The notes: a model not told the origin generated them from the letters alone. Shown: positions 25,159 through 34,292, counted from the stretch's first letter. The stretch is 64,000 nt of DNA from Acidimicrobiales bacterium (GCA_029263195.1 JAJCXX010000084.1:62001-126000), one strand, 5' to 3'. Translations and numbers: made by a program.

Positions 25159-27312
25159 TCACCGGTGCGCCCGGGACCGTTCCCTTGCTCTGCGAGGAGA
25201 AGACGTGGCGCCCTGGAGCCAGCGTTGTTCGAACTCGTCGGCGGCAACGGCTTTCCCGAACCAGTAGCCCTGTGCGTTCGAGGCACCGAGCTCTTGAAGC
25301 GTGGTCGCGTCCTCTTCGGTTTCGACACCCTCAGCCACAACTATTCGGCCAAAGGCGGTTGACATCTGGATCACGGCCCCGACGAGCGAGCGAAGTTCCT
25401 CGAGGTCGGAGATTCCGCTGACGAAGCTTCGGTCGATCTTAATGACGTCGACATCGAGTGTGTTCATGAGGTGCAGCGATGAGTAGCCAGTTCCGAAGTC
25501 GTCGAGGGCGATGCTTATTCCGATATCTCGGAGATAGTGGAGCTTGCCGTCGATGGGCTGCTTGAACATCGCCGTCTCGGTCAGTTCGAGACAGAGGTGT
25601 TGTGGTGCTGCTCCGGAGCGCGCCAGTGCGGCTTCGATGTCGCCGACGAAGTTGGTGAGTGCGAGCTGGTGAGCGGAGACGTTCACTGAGATCCTGAATG
25701 CGTCGACACCGGCGAACTGGTTGCGCCATCGGGTCGAGTCCCGCAGCGCGATGTCGAGTACCTCCGCGCCGAGGGGGACGATGAGTCCGGTGTGTTCGGC
25801 GACATCGATGAATTCGGCCGGTGAGAGTAGCCCTCGCTCGGGGTGGCGCCAGCGCACCAGCGCTTCGGCTCCGATGACTGTTCGGTGCTCGAGATCGACA
25901 ATGGGCTGGTAGTGGACTTCGAACTGTCCGGTGTCGATGGCGCCTCGGAGGTCCTCGGCGATCTGATTTCGTCGGGTCGCGTCGTCGAGAAGGGTCTCCT
26001 TGAAGATCTCGCTCCGGTTGCCTCCTTCGGTCTTGGCGGCGTACATGGCAAGATCCGCTTGGCGAATCAGGTCCGCAGCGCTCTCGGTGCCGTCGATTGC
26101 CAATGCGATCCCGGCGCTCGCGGTGAGTTGTGTCGCGTGGCCTGCGATCTGGAGGGGCTTGTTGATTGCTGTGAGGAAGCGCTCGGCGAGCTCGGTTGAT
26201 GCGGCCGTGGCGTTTGGTGCGACGATGACGAACTCGTCACCGTCGAGTCGACAGGCGGTGTCGGTCTCTCTCAGACACGATCGGATCCGCTCAGCAATGA
26301 TCACGAGTGCTTCGTCTCCGCCGGAGTGCCCGAGGGCGTCATTGAGATCCTTGAATCGATCGAGATCCAACAAGATCACGGTGAATTGGTCAGCCGGTCG
26401 TCGGCGCAGTTGTGACATTGCAACGTCCAAGCATTGCTGAAGGGTGGCGCGGTTTCCGAGTCCGGTCAGTTGATCTTGGTAGGCGTGACGGGTGAGTGTG
26501 GCTTCACGATCGCGCAACGCGTCAGCCATCGAGTTGAACGACGACGCGACGTCTACGATTTCTGCCGGGCCCTGGAGCGCTACGAGGAAGCTCTGCTCTC
26601 CGTTGGCGATGCGAGTCGCTCCGACACGGAGTTCGTCCAGTGTCGCGGCCAGGCTCTGAGCCAGCTTCTCCATCAGGAGACCTGATGCGAATAGGCCAAT
26701 CAATGCAACGGCGATCGCCAATCGCTCGGTGGTGCGGCGTTGGGACACGCCCTGTTCGGTCTCTTCGATGGATTCCAGGTGCGAGAGCTCCGCAGTTGTC
26801 TCAAGGTCGGCCGCGGCCGATGACATGGCATCAAAAGTATTCGCGATGTGAAGGTCGCGCGTGTCGAGATCCGGGGCACGGACCGCCAACGCGAGCTCCG
26901 AGCGGACTTGGGTCCACTCGTCGCGGGCCCGATTGAAGGTGACCAGCTCTGCGTCATCATGTACGTGCGATCCCACGGCCGCTAGTGCTGCATCAATCGC
27001 AGCGATCTCGGACTCGAGCGACGACAGTTGGGCGGACAGCGTGGTTGCGGATTGGCTGGTCATGTTGGAGATGTCCGCCATAGTTCGGTTGATCGAAGAT
27101 GCCGCCTTTAGGAGCGGAATCGTCTCGTCGACCTGTTCGTCGTGAGCCTTGTCAACCGTGGAGGCCGACGATCTCCCGCCCCACATCATCGCAGCGATGA
27201 CGACAACCACCGATACCAAAACGACGAAGCCGACGCCCCAGATGCGAGCTGTAACGGATCCGTTCCGCCAACGCGTGTGTCTGCTCGTAGTCGAGGTGGC
27301 CCGCGCTTCCAT
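25159..27312 (-). CDS. Membrane-bound GGDEF-EAL c-di-GMP protein (variant GGDEF, intact EAL)
   Basis: A 717-residue protein with the same layout as the one at 20741: span (IWGVGFVVLVSVVVVIAAMM), helical extracytoplasmic region, second span (LAIAVALIGLFASGLLME), HAMP-like linker, GGDEF and EAL. The diguanylate cyclase motif reads LDGDEFV, with Asp replacing the first Gly, which may weaken or abolish synthesis. The phosphodiesterase domain is complete (GAEALVRWRHP, ALDDFGTGYSSLHL, VIKIDRSFV). It is therefore more likely a phosphodiesterase, with GGDEF as a regulatory site. The ATG at 27312 is chosen over a TTG three codons earlier. Confidence 0.9.
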   Translation of the reverse strand: MEARATSTTSRHTRWRNGSVTARIWGVGFVVLVSVVVVIAAMMWGGRSSASTVDKAHDEQVDETIPLLKAASSINRTMADISNMTSQSATTLSAQLSSLESEIAAIDAALAAVGSHVHDDAELVTFNRARDEWTQVRSELALAVRAPDLDTRDLHIANTFDAMSSAAADLETTAELSHLESIEETEQGVSQRRTTERLAIAVALIGLFASGLLMEKLAQSLAATLDELRVGATRIANGEQSFLVALQGPAEIVDVASSFNSMADALRDREATLTRHAYQDQLTGLGNRATLQQCLDVAMSQLRRRPADQFTVILLDLDRFKDLNDALGHSGGDEALVIIAERIRSCLRETDTACRLDGDEFVIVAPNATAASTELAERFLTAINKPLQIAGHATQLTASAGIALAIDGTESAADLIRQADLAMYAAKTEGGNRSEIFKETLLDDATRRNQIAEDLRGAIDTGQFEVHYQPIVDLEHRTVIGAEALVRWRHPERGLLSPAEFIDVAEHTGLIVPLGAEVLDIALRDSTRWRNQFAGVDAFRISVNVSAHQLALTNFVGDIEAALARSGAAPQHLCLELTETAMFKQPIDGKLHYLRDIGISIALDDFGTGYSSLHLMNTLDVDVIKIDRSFVSGISDLEELRSLVGAVIQMSTAFGRIVVAEGVETEEDATTLQELGASNAQGYWFGKAVAADEFEQRWLQGATSSPRRARERSRAHR

Positions 27313-27369
27313 GACGCTCAAGTCGGCATCTAGTCCGAAATATTGAGTTGCCGCGCCGTCGGAGGAGTA

Positions 27370-28134
27370 TCAGGACCAGCGGATACGGACGTTCCCGCGC
27401 CAGACCCCCATCAGGTCGGTGTTGCCGGTCATCGTGACGGTGGAGTCAGGGGCACGGTTCCACATCAGGAGATATAGCTCCTCGGCCGATCCTCTGAGTG
27501 TGAGATCAGCGTTTCCGCCCTGACGTGAGGTCTCGATGCTCTCCGGTCCGATTGTGAGGAACCAGTCCTGGTCGACGTCCTCGGCGTGGACGTGCATCAC
27601 CTTCTCTGCATCGATTGCGAGCTCTCGGCGGCGTGGGGCGAATCCGCACAACATCTCGTCGAGAACGTCGGCTGCGAACGCATTCTCGAAGTGTGTCGTG
27701 ACGCCGCGAGCAGACTCGGCATCGAAGCGGTGGATTGCTATCTCGCTGGCCTGCCGACGGGCCCACATCGCCAGTGGGGAAGGTGCCGGGAGATACATGA
27801 AGCTCTCGACGTCGGCCGGCGCGGCCCTCAGCGTTTCAACCAGGTTTGCGCTGGTGGCTCGGTACCAGCTGACAAGATCGGCGTCGTCGGGCCATGCAGC
27901 CAGATCCGGCCAGTACTCGGCGAGGTCCTGCAGCTTCACATCGTCTGGCTCGGCGTGAGGAAAGGCGATGTGTCCCGCGGCCCAGAGATGAATCAAACCG
28001 AGGTGGCGGACCAGCTCGCGCATGTCCCAGCCGGGACAGGTCTCAACGGCCGCCCCCAAGTCTCCGCTTTCAGCCGCGGCGGCAAACAGTTCCGCCTCCG
28101 AGGCCACGAATCCGATGTGCTCCGATACATCCAT
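27370..28134 (-). CDS. Maleylpyruvate isomerase-fold (mycothiol-dependent type) protein
   Basis: A 254-residue protein of the MDMPI/TIGR03083 group. The N-terminal four-helix domain has the signature TCPGWDMRELVRHLGLIH and the metal-ligand helix WARRQASEIAIHRFDAE. A smaller C-terminal SCP2-like sheet domain follows (DADLTLRGSAEELYLLMWNR-like segment). Relatives are mycothiol-dependent isomerases or S-transferases, though many have unknown substrates. A cluster of inverted half-sites upstream (28178-28208) suggests tight control by a regulator that is not next to the gene. Confidence 0.85.
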   Translation of the reverse strand: MDVSEHIGFVASEAELFAAAAESGDLGAAVETCPGWDMRELVRHLGLIHLWAAGHIAFPHAEPDDVKLQDLAEYWPDLAAWPDDADLVSWYRATSANLVETLRAAPADVESFMYLPAPSPLAMWARRQASEIAIHRFDAESARGVTTHFENAFAADVLDEMLCGFAPRRRELAIDAEKVMHVHAEDVDQDWFLTIGPESIETSRQGGNADLTLRGSAEELYLLMWNRAPDSTVTMTGNTDLMGVWRGNVRIRWS

Positions 28135-28177
28135 GAAGCTCTCCCTCTCGAGGAACCTCCCATCACCGAGATTCCCT

Positions 28178-28208
28178 GCTACTGCATAATGCAGCAGTAG
28201 CCTACTGC
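28178..28208. promoter_or_regulatory. Cluster of inverted GCTACTGC half-sites upstream of the MDMPI-fold gene
   Basis: GCTACTGC (28178-28185) faces GCAGTAGC (28194-28201) across an 8-base spacer, and a third half-site CTACTGC follows at 28202-28208. The last two form a perfect palindrome, GCAGTAG-C-CTACTGC. A second perfect palindrome, CTGCAT-A-ATGCAG, lies at 28182-28194. The cluster starts about 44 bases upstream of the start codon at 28134, where promoter elements are expected. It looks like an operator; the regulator is not identified. Confidence 0.55.
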
Positions 28209-28245
28209 AAAACGCCGCACTGTCAAGGGCTCGATCTGTCCACAG

Positions 28246-29262
28246 TCACTTCGGCTTCTCGCCCACGCAGTGCCAGTTGAGGGTCAGTAATTCCTCTTCC
28301 TCGGCTTGGATGTAGGACTGGCTGTTCTCGTTCAGTCGCTTCATCAACGCGTTGGTCTTTCTGGGGATCAGGTGGATCCGGGCGAGGAACTTGAATGCCG
28401 CTTCGTACTTGTCGAACAGCGCGACTTCTTTCTTGATCATCTCCACCGCTGGTCGCCCCACCGAGGAGGTCAGATCGAACCCGGCAGTCCGATATGAGTC
28501 CTCCCAGTACTTGTAGTGCCAGAACCCTCCGAACACTGTGAGTTCGCGAGTGTGCTGAATCAGCGTCTTCTGGTGTGGGTTGTCGCGGTCGTAGGCATCG
28601 AGAGCAGCGACGTCGTTGATGACGAACACTCCTCCCGGCTTCAGGACACGAAACACCTCATTGAAGGTGAACTCGTGGTCGCTGACGTACGTCATCGGCT
28701 GGACTGCGTAGACAGCGTCGAACATGCCGTCGTGGAAATCGAGCGGCTTGTTGAAGTCTCCGACTGTGAAGTTGGAACTCGGGAGATTCGGATTCTTCCA
28801 GGACTTCACGATCTGAGATCTGTCGAGGTTGATGCCGTAGGGGGTGGCCCCGGTGAGGTCCGCGATGTGCTCGGCGATGGCGCCACAGCCACAGCCCAGG
28901 TCGAGAACCTTGTCACCCGTGCCCAGCGCGAGGTCGTTGGCGACGATGCGCTCGAACAGGATCTGGTTCTGGAGCACTGATTGCTCCGGGTCGATCTCGG
29001 GCGGCATGTACATCTTCTCGACCGAGCCGAGTGTGCAGAGCAAATGAATAACCTTGTAGAGCTCCTGGAGTTCGTTGCTGCTGCCCTGGGGATACCCCTG
29101 GATTGCAACTCCGTTGTCGTGGTCTGCCCTGGTGTTCTCGGGCGAGTCCACGAACAATTCGTCGTAGGAACGCATGTAGGCGTTGAAGTCTTCGTCGCTG
29201 ATCGTGAGTAGGCCTCGGAGGGCGCCCAGTCGGTCGAGCACGGAGGTCGGCTTGTGCTTCAC
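28246..29262 (-). CDS. Class I SAM-dependent methyltransferase (Erg6/SMT-like)
   Basis: A 338-residue enzyme with a Rossmann methyltransferase core: motif I VLDLGCGCGAIAEHIAD near residue 118, motif II region GINLDRSQI, motif III-like DAVYAVQPMTYV, and GGVFVINDV. The long N-terminal helical part, the WHYKYWEDSYRTAGFDL segment and the C-terminal helices recall the sterol C24-methyltransferase/tocopherol methyltransferase group, so a lipid or sterol-like acceptor is plausible but unproven. It starts at GTG 29262 with AAAGAGA upstream. The gap of about 110 bases to the MDMPI-fold gene contains that gene's operator-like repeats. Confidence 0.8.
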   Translation of the reverse strand: MKHKPTSVLDRLGALRGLLTISDEDFNAYMRSYDELFVDSPENTRADHDNGVAIQGYPQGSSNELQELYKVIHLLCTLGSVEKMYMPPEIDPEQSVLQNQILFERIVANDLALGTGDKVLDLGCGCGAIAEHIADLTGATPYGINLDRSQIVKSWKNPNLPSSNFTVGDFNKPLDFHDGMFDAVYAVQPMTYVSDHEFTFNEVFRVLKPGGVFVINDVAALDAYDRDNPHQKTLIQHTRELTVFGGFWHYKYWEDSYRTAGFDLTSSVGRPAVEMIKKEVALFDKYEAAFKFLARIHLIPRKTNALMKRLNENSQSYIQAEEEELLTLNWHCVGEKPK

Positions 29263-29297
29263 GGTCTCTTTCTGGTCGCGGTTTGTGCGGGATTGGC

Positions 29298-29756
29298 TCA
29301 GCGAGTGTCGCGGCCCAAGAAGGCCTTGACCAAATCTGCCACTCGGCCGTCGGGATCGCCATGGTGGGTCAGTGTGAGCGGACGGAGGAGCTGGTTTGCC
29401 AACTCTTTGGCATTGAGGCTGCTGACGTAGGCGGCGTCACCGACGTCGCTACGGCTGCAGGCGTAGACAATCTCGCTGACGCCGAAAACCGCTGCGGCGT
29501 GTAGGCACATAGCGCACGGTTCCAATGTCGTGAACAGGATGGCACCGGGGGAGAGCAAGCGACAGGCCGCAGCTTCTCGTAGAGCCGCTACCTCGGCGTG
29601 GGCGGTTGGATCGGAGCCGTCCTCGGCCTGACTCCCGGATACGGCAACCGCTTCCTGCCCGACCACGACACAGGCTCCGTTGGGGAAGTCGCCAGCGCTG
29701 TCCGCGTCGGCAGCAGCGTCGAGGCAAAGGGCCATCCAACGATCGTGATCACGCAT
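29298..29756 (-). CDS. Cytidine/guanine deaminase-family nucleoside deaminase
   Basis: A 152-residue zinc deaminase. The catalytic motifs are complete: TAHAEVAAL gives His53 and Glu55, and EPCAMCLHAA gives Cys81 and Cys84. The PNGACVVVG strand precedes them. Length and spacing fit the tRNA adenosine/guanine deaminase-like branch rather than classical cytidine deaminase. The exact base cannot be told from the motifs alone. It is divergent from the dehalogenase gene, with 93 bases between the starts, and lies 35 bases upstream of the methyltransferase on the same strand. Confidence 0.88.
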   Translation of the reverse strand: MRDHDRWMALCLDAAADADSAGDFPNGACVVVGQEAVAVSGSQAEDGSDPTAHAEVAALREAAACRLLSPGAILFTTLEPCAMCLHAAAVFGVSEIVYACSRSDVGDAAYVSSLNAKELANQLLRPLTLTHHGDPDGRVADLVKAFLGRDTR

Positions 29757-29849
29757 TCCCGCACGCTAGTGGGCGGCCCCGAGAACGATTGGGTGATGAG
29801 TGGTGCAAAGATTCCAACAGCACGCCCACAAACCGAAACGACACCCGCC

Positions 29850-30728
29850 ATGCCCATCTCAGAAGAGTTTCCATATGAGTCTCGATACGTCGAGGTGCTC
29901 GGATCCTCGATGCACTACGTCGAACAGGGAGAGGGCGACCCGATCCTGTTTCTCCACGGCAATCCGACCTCGAGTTACCTGTGGCGCAACATCATCCCCT
30001 ACGCCTCCCCGCACGGCCGGGCCGTTGCCGTCGACCTGATTGGTATGGGCAAATCGGCCAAGCCCGACATCGACTACCGCTTCGTCGACCACGCTCGATA
30101 CCTCGACGGCTTCATCGAGACCCTCGGACTCACGAATGTCACGCTCGTCATCCACGACTGGGGTTCGGGGCTCGGGTTTCACTACGCACATCGCAACCCC
30201 GACAATGTGCGAGGCATCGCGTTCATGGAAGCGATCTTGAAACCAGCCGAGTGGAGCGACGCCAACCCGGTCGTCCGGTTCATCTTCAAACGCATGCGCG
30301 ACCAAGCCAAAGGCGACCGTATGAACATGGACAACAACTTCTTCATCAAGCGACTCCTTCCCATGATGACCAGCCGAAAGCTCAGCGCTGTCGAACGAGA
30401 GACCTATGGGGTGCCCTACCCGGACCGGGCCTCACGCAAGCCGGTGGCGGTGTGGCCCCGCGAGATCCCCTTCGTCGGAGACGGGCCCGCCGACATGAAC
30501 AAGATCGTCACCGACTATGCCGCCTGGCTCAAGACGACCGAGATCCCGAAACTGTTGCTCCACGCCAAGCCGGGCATCATCCTCACCAAGGATTCCGTGG
30601 CCGAGCTCGAGGCCACCCTGTCCAACCTCACGTCAGTCCATATCGGCAAGGGCAAGCACTACGTGCAAGAAGACCAGCCAGATGCCATTGGCCAGGCGTT
30701 GGCGGAATGGCTCGCGGTCAGCCGCTGA
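29850..30728 (+). CDS. Haloalkane dehalogenase, HLD-II type
   Basis: A 292-residue alpha/beta hydrolase that cleaves carbon-halogen bonds. All catalytic and halide-binding residues of the LinB-like HLD-II subfamily are seen: nucleophile Asp103 with halide-binding Trp104 in IHDWGSGLGF, second halide ligand Asn38 in LHGNPTSSYLW, acid Glu127 in FMEAIL, and base His270 in GKGKHYVQED. The ATG at 29850 gives a start matching LinB (about 15 residues before the first strand); ATG 29796 would add 18 residues. The gene stands alone, so its natural halogenated substrate is not indicated. Confidence 0.92.
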   Translation: MPISEEFPYESRYVEVLGSSMHYVEQGEGDPILFLHGNPTSSYLWRNIIPYASPHGRAVAVDLIGMGKSAKPDIDYRFVDHARYLDGFIETLGLTNVTLVIHDWGSGLGFHYAHRNPDNVRGIAFMEAILKPAEWSDANPVVRFIFKRMRDQAKGDRMNMDNNFFIKRLLPMMTSRKLSAVERETYGVPYPDRASRKPVAVWPREIPFVGDGPADMNKIVTDYAAWLKTTEIPKLLLHAKPGIILTKDSVAELEATLSNLTSVHIGKGKHYVQEDQPDAIGQALAEWLAVSR

Positions 30729-30773
30729 GCTTCTCGGCTGGTTCGAGAAGCAAGGGAGGGTCGTATCGCCGGC

Positions 30774-31049
30774 TCAGCTTGTCGGTACGAGCTCGATGTC
30801 GTCGATCGAAGAATGGTCGGTCTTGGTCTGCTGCTCCAAGAGGTCGAGGATTCGCTCGCTGGTGGCCCTGGTGGCTTCCACATTGTCGAACATGACGCGG
30901 GGCGGGAAGTCCTCCGGCATGTCCTCCATGCACTTTCGCATCCTGTCCGCCATCGTGACCTTCGGCCCGGTCGAGGCCGAGCGACTCTTGGCTACAGCGA
31001 CGACTACGGCCATGCCGACGACAACGCCGGTGATCAGTTTCTTGTTCAT
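30774..31049 (-). CDS. Small membrane-anchored hypothetical protein (91 aa)
   Basis: A 91-residue protein with one N-terminal span right after the start (KKLITGVVVGMAVVVAVA), then a soluble tail (DRMRKCMEDMPEDFPPRVMF, followed by an amphipathic helix ATSERILDLLEQQ). The ATG at 31049 is preceded by GGAGAC; the upstream in-frame ATG at 31094 adds a basic stretch unlikely to be translated. The tail resembles short actinobacterial proteins with MxEDMPEDxPPxxM, but no function is known to me. Confidence 0.65.
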   Translation of the reverse strand: MNKKLITGVVVGMAVVVAVAKSRSASTGPKVTMADRMRKCMEDMPEDFPPRVMFDNVEATRATSERILDLLEQQTKTDHSSIDDIELVPTS

Positions 31050-31202
31050 GTTGTGTCTCCGGTGGGTCGAGCCCCCCGACCGGGGCCTTCTCACGTATGT
31101 CGACGGCGGCCAGCAGTCGCTTTCGACCCAATCGCAGGGTGGGGGTGACGCCTAGAGGCGAAGGTCCCTTGGGGGTACCGGCTGACGGCTGCGGGGAACT
31201 AT

Positions 31203-31628
31203 CTAGTCGCCGACTGTTGGCGAAGAGTCGTGCAGCCATGGAGTGTGGCAGACACCAACGAGGAGGCCTTCGGGTCCGAGTAGTCGAGCGATGGTCTGGC
31301 CCCAAGGCTCGGTCCGCGAGCTGTGAACGAGTTCGTGGCCAGCGGCAACGAACTCCTCTGCTGCTGCGGACACGTCTGTGACCTCGAACTCGATGGTGGC
31401 CTGAGGGATTGGTACGTCTTCGGGCCAGTCGGTTGTTCCGAAGCACGACAGTGCGGCCTCGCTGAGCGGCCACACGCCAAGATGCTTGGTGCCGCCGAAG
31501 CCGTCCACGGCGACGTAGTCGCCCGACACAGACTCGAGCGGTAGCCCGAGAGTGTCGCGGTAGAACTCGATAGCCGAGGGCGGGTCCGGGACGATTGGGG
31601 AAAAGCCGGCAACGAAGAGAATCTGCAT
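31203..31628 (-). CDS. VOC (glyoxalase/bleomycin-resistance) family protein
   Basis: A 141-residue protein of the vicinal-oxygen-chelate fold. It has the first-module strand and helix (SPIVPDPPSAIEFYRDTLGLP) and the second module (ATIEFEVTDVSAAAEEFVAAG) ending GQTIARLLGPEGLLVGVCH. Two modules in one chain of this length are typical of single-domain dioxygenase-like or resistance-type VOC proteins that act as dimers. Substrate unknown. The gap of about 150 bases between this gene and the small membrane protein holds nothing recognisable. Confidence 0.87.
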   Translation of the reverse strand: MQILFVAGFSPIVPDPPSAIEFYRDTLGLPLESVSGDYVAVDGFGGTKHLGVWPLSEAALSCFGTTDWPEDVPIPQATIEFEVTDVSAAAEEFVAAGHELVHSSRTEPWGQTIARLLGPEGLLVGVCHTPWLHDSSPTVGD

Positions 31629-31699
31629 TCGGCCATTGTGTCAGCCCGAACCAGCCAGGGTAGGACGGTCATCTGGCCCCCACGGAGCGGGGTCGTGAC

Positions 31700-33010
31700 T
31701 CACCGCGCTGCGGCGAACCCCTTCTCGAGATCGGCGATGATGTCGTCGATGCTCTCGATGCCAACCGACAGGCGAACCAGTCCGGGGTAGACGCCGGCCG
31801 CGGCCTGTTCTTCCTCGGAGAGTTGGCTGTGGGTGGTGGACGCCGGCTGAATGGCGAGGCTACGAACATCACCGATATTGGCCACATGGCTGTGCAGTTC
31901 GAGGCCCTCGACGAACTTCTTACCCGCCTCCAGCCCGCCCTTGATGTTGAATGCCGGAATGGCTCCATATCCCTTGCCGCCGGTGAGCGACGTGGCGCGG
32001 TCGTGCCATTCACTGCTGGAAAGCCCTGCGTACTGTACCGAATCGACCTGGTCGTGGCCGTCGAGGAACTCGGCTACGGCGAGGGCGTTGGCGCAGTGGC
32101 GTTCCATACGGAGGCTGAGGGTCTCGAGGCCCTGCAGGAACATGAAGGAATTGAACGGAGTGGTGCACGCGCCCAGGTCGCGCAGCATCTGAACCCGGGC
32201 CTTGATGATGTAGGCGCCATGGCCGAGAGCGGGCCAGTACGCCAGGCCGTTGTAGCTCGGATCGGGATCGGTCATACCGGCGAACTTGTCGTTTTGTCCC
32301 CAGTCGAATGAGCCTCCGTCGACGATCAGCCCGCCGATGGATGTGCCGTGGCCTCCGATGTACTTGGTGGCGGAGTGCACCACGATGTCGGCGCCGTGGT
32401 CGATGGGTCGGACCAGCCAGGGTGTGGCCGCGGTGTTGTCGACCATGAGCGGTACGCCGTTGGAGTGGGCCACCCCGCTGACGCCGGAAATATCGAGCCA
32501 GTTGTTCTTCGGATTGGGGTTGACCTCGCCGTAGAAGAGCTTGGTGTTGGGCTTGACCGCGGCCTGCCACTCGTCGAGGTCGTCGGGATCGTCGACGAAG
32601 GTGACGGTGATCCCGAACTTGGGGAGCGGGTAGTGGAAGAGGTTGAACGTGCCGCCATACAGCGACGCACCGGCCACCAAGTGGTCGCCCGACTCGAGGA
32701 TGGTGAGGATCGCGAGGGTTTCAGCGGCCTGGCCCGACGCCACGGCCAGCGCACCGGGAATACCGACTGCGGTCTCGGTGGCACCTTCGAGTGCAGCGAT
32801 CCGAGCCTCGAACACACCCTGGGTGGGGTTCATGATGCGGGTGTAGATGTTTCCCATTTCCGCCAAGGCGAAGAGATTGGCAGCGTGGTCAGTGCTGTCG
32901 AAGGTGTACGACGTCGTCTGGTAGATCGGAACCGCCCTGGAGTTGGTGGCCCCGTCTGGTTCCTGGCCTGCGTGGATCTGTTTGGTCTCGAAGCCCCAGT
33001 TGGTGCTCAT
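31700..33010 (-). CDS. metY: O-acetylhomoserine aminocarboxypropyltransferase (sulfhydrylase)
   Basis: A 436-residue PLP enzyme that makes homocysteine from O-acetylhomoserine and sulfide. Features are the opening FETKQIHAGQEPDG, AVPIYQTTSYTF, NIYTRIMNPTQGVFEARIAALEGA, and the PLP lysine Lys216 in VHSATKYIGGHG. Length and the long GGTFNLFHYPLPKFG loop favour OAH sulfhydrylase over the shorter cystathionine enzymes. The ATG at 33010 is preceded by AGGAGACAC; the upstream in-frame start at 33055 has no site. Divergent from the SsnA-like gene, with 207 bases between the starts in which I see no riboswitch fold. Confidence 0.92.
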   Translation of the reverse strand: MSTNWGFETKQIHAGQEPDGATNSRAVPIYQTTSYTFDSTDHAANLFALAEMGNIYTRIMNPTQGVFEARIAALEGATETAVGIPGALAVASGQAAETLAILTILESGDHLVAGASLYGGTFNLFHYPLPKFGITVTFVDDPDDLDEWQAAVKPNTKLFYGEVNPNPKNNWLDISGVSGVAHSNGVPLMVDNTAATPWLVRPIDHGADIVVHSATKYIGGHGTSIGGLIVDGGSFDWGQNDKFAGMTDPDPSYNGLAYWPALGHGAYIIKARVQMLRDLGACTTPFNSFMFLQGLETLSLRMERHCANALAVAEFLDGHDQVDSVQYAGLSSSEWHDRATSLTGGKGYGAIPAFNIKGGLEAGKKFVEGLELHSHVANIGDVRSLAIQPASTTHSQLSEEEQAAAGVYPGLVRLSVGIESIDDIIADLEKGFAAAR

Positions 33011-33217
33011 CGTGTCTCCTGCCGGATGGTGGTGAGCGCTGAATCTACGCCGCAATCATGACCGATGCAATCGGGATTATGGTGGTCATCGGCATGCCGA
33101 TTTCGCCTTCGAGCCGGGCCTTCCGGGTGACGGCGCTTGCCAGCCCCGGAATGTATGGTGCGTCAGGCCTTGCCACTGGTAGTCAGTGCACAGATTCGCG
33201 ACACGTGGAGTCGATAG

Positions 33218-34240
33218 ATGACCGCAACAACTCCTGGTCTGGTGTGTTCTCACCATCACCTCTATTCGGCGTTGGCGCGAGGAATGCCGGCTCCGCCGAA
33301 GAACCCCGCCAGCTTCATGGAGATACTCGAACAGGTCTGGTGGCGTCTCGACACGGCTCTCGACCTGGAGATGCTGCGATGGTCGGCGATGCTCGGAGCG
33401 GTTGAGGCCCTCGAGAACGGCACCACAGCCATTGTCGACCACCATGAGAGTCCCAACGCGATCGAGGGCAGCCTCGATGTGATCGCCGACGCGTGCGCAG
33501 AAGTCGGGGAGCGGATCAACACCACCTACGGCATCACCGACCGTCACGGCATCGAGGGCGCCCGGCGTGGCCTCGCCGAGAATGAGAGGTTCATCAAGGC
33601 GGGTGGCCAGGGCTACGTCGGGGTACACGCCTCGTTCACCTGCAGCGACGAATCGCTCGAGGCTGCGGCAGGGCTCGCTGACGACTTGGGAGTCGGAGTC
33701 CACATACACGTCGCCGAGGGTGTCGATGATGTCGATGCCACCGAGCGGCTCAAGGGACTCACCAACGAGAGATGGCTGTTGATTCACGGCGTCCACCTGC
33801 CCGACGACCATGAGCTGCAAGGCACGATCGTGCACAATCCGCGATCCAACCTCAACAACGCTGTCGGATACGCCAACCCAGCGCGATTCTCCAATCCGGT
33901 GGCGCTCGGCACCGACGGCATCGGAGCCAACATGATCGAAGCGTTCCGCCTCGCCTATGTTATGCAGCGGTCCGTCGATGTGAGTAGCAGCCCCGACGAT
34001 GCGTGGTCCTGGCTCTCCGCAGGTTGGGATCTCATGCCCGAGGCCCAAAGCGACACCGTCACATGGTCCTACGACCCGATGGATCCTTGGCACCTGGCGT
34101 TCACGCCGGGTGTCATGCCGGTCTCCGTCGAGGTCGGTGGTGAGACGGTGTTCGAGCACGGAAAGACAACCCGTGTCGACGCCGGCGAGGTACGAGCCAA
34201 GGCGAATGAGCAGGCGGGCCGCCTTCACGCCCTCCTCTGA
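33218..34240 (+). CDS. ssnA: SsnA-like aminohydrolase, N-terminally truncated
   Basis: A 340-residue metal-dependent hydrolase of the SsnA group. The metal ligands are all present: CSHHHLYS, VGVHIHVAEG, LLIHGVHL and ALGTDGIGANM. Also conserved are MEILEQVWWRLDTALD, IVDHHESP and NPRSNLNNAVGY. Compared with E. coli SsnA, the first 55-60 residues, which build part of the beta-sandwich, are missing. An in-frame TAG at 33215 sits directly before the ATG, and upstream frames do not encode the missing part. There is also a small internal deletion near the C-terminus. It precedes YgfK, its usual neighbour. Activity is uncertain because the outer beta domain is incomplete. Confidence 0.85.
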   Translation: MTATTPGLVCSHHHLYSALARGMPAPPKNPASFMEILEQVWWRLDTALDLEMLRWSAMLGAVEALENGTTAIVDHHESPNAIEGSLDVIADACAEVGERINTTYGITDRHGIEGARRGLAENERFIKAGGQGYVGVHASFTCSDESLEAAAGLADDLGVGVHIHVAEGVDDVDATERLKGLTNERWLLIHGVHLPDDHELQGTIVHNPRSNLNNAVGYANPARFSNPVALGTDGIGANMIEAFRLAYVMQRSVDVSSSPDDAWSWLSAGWDLMPEAQSDTVTWSYDPMDPWHLAFTPGVMPVSVEVGGETVFEHGKTTRVDAGEVRAKANEQAGRLHALL

Positions 34241-34292
34241 GGGGTGAGGAACACCGCGCCACACGATTCAACGGTACGAGGAGAGAAGCGAC

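Noticed and set aside
33011-33217. Possible riboswitch between the sulfhydrylase and SsnA-like genes
   Set aside because: I looked for a SAM or purine riboswitch because of the neighbouring genes but saw no conserved core or strong stems; a covariance-model search would decide.
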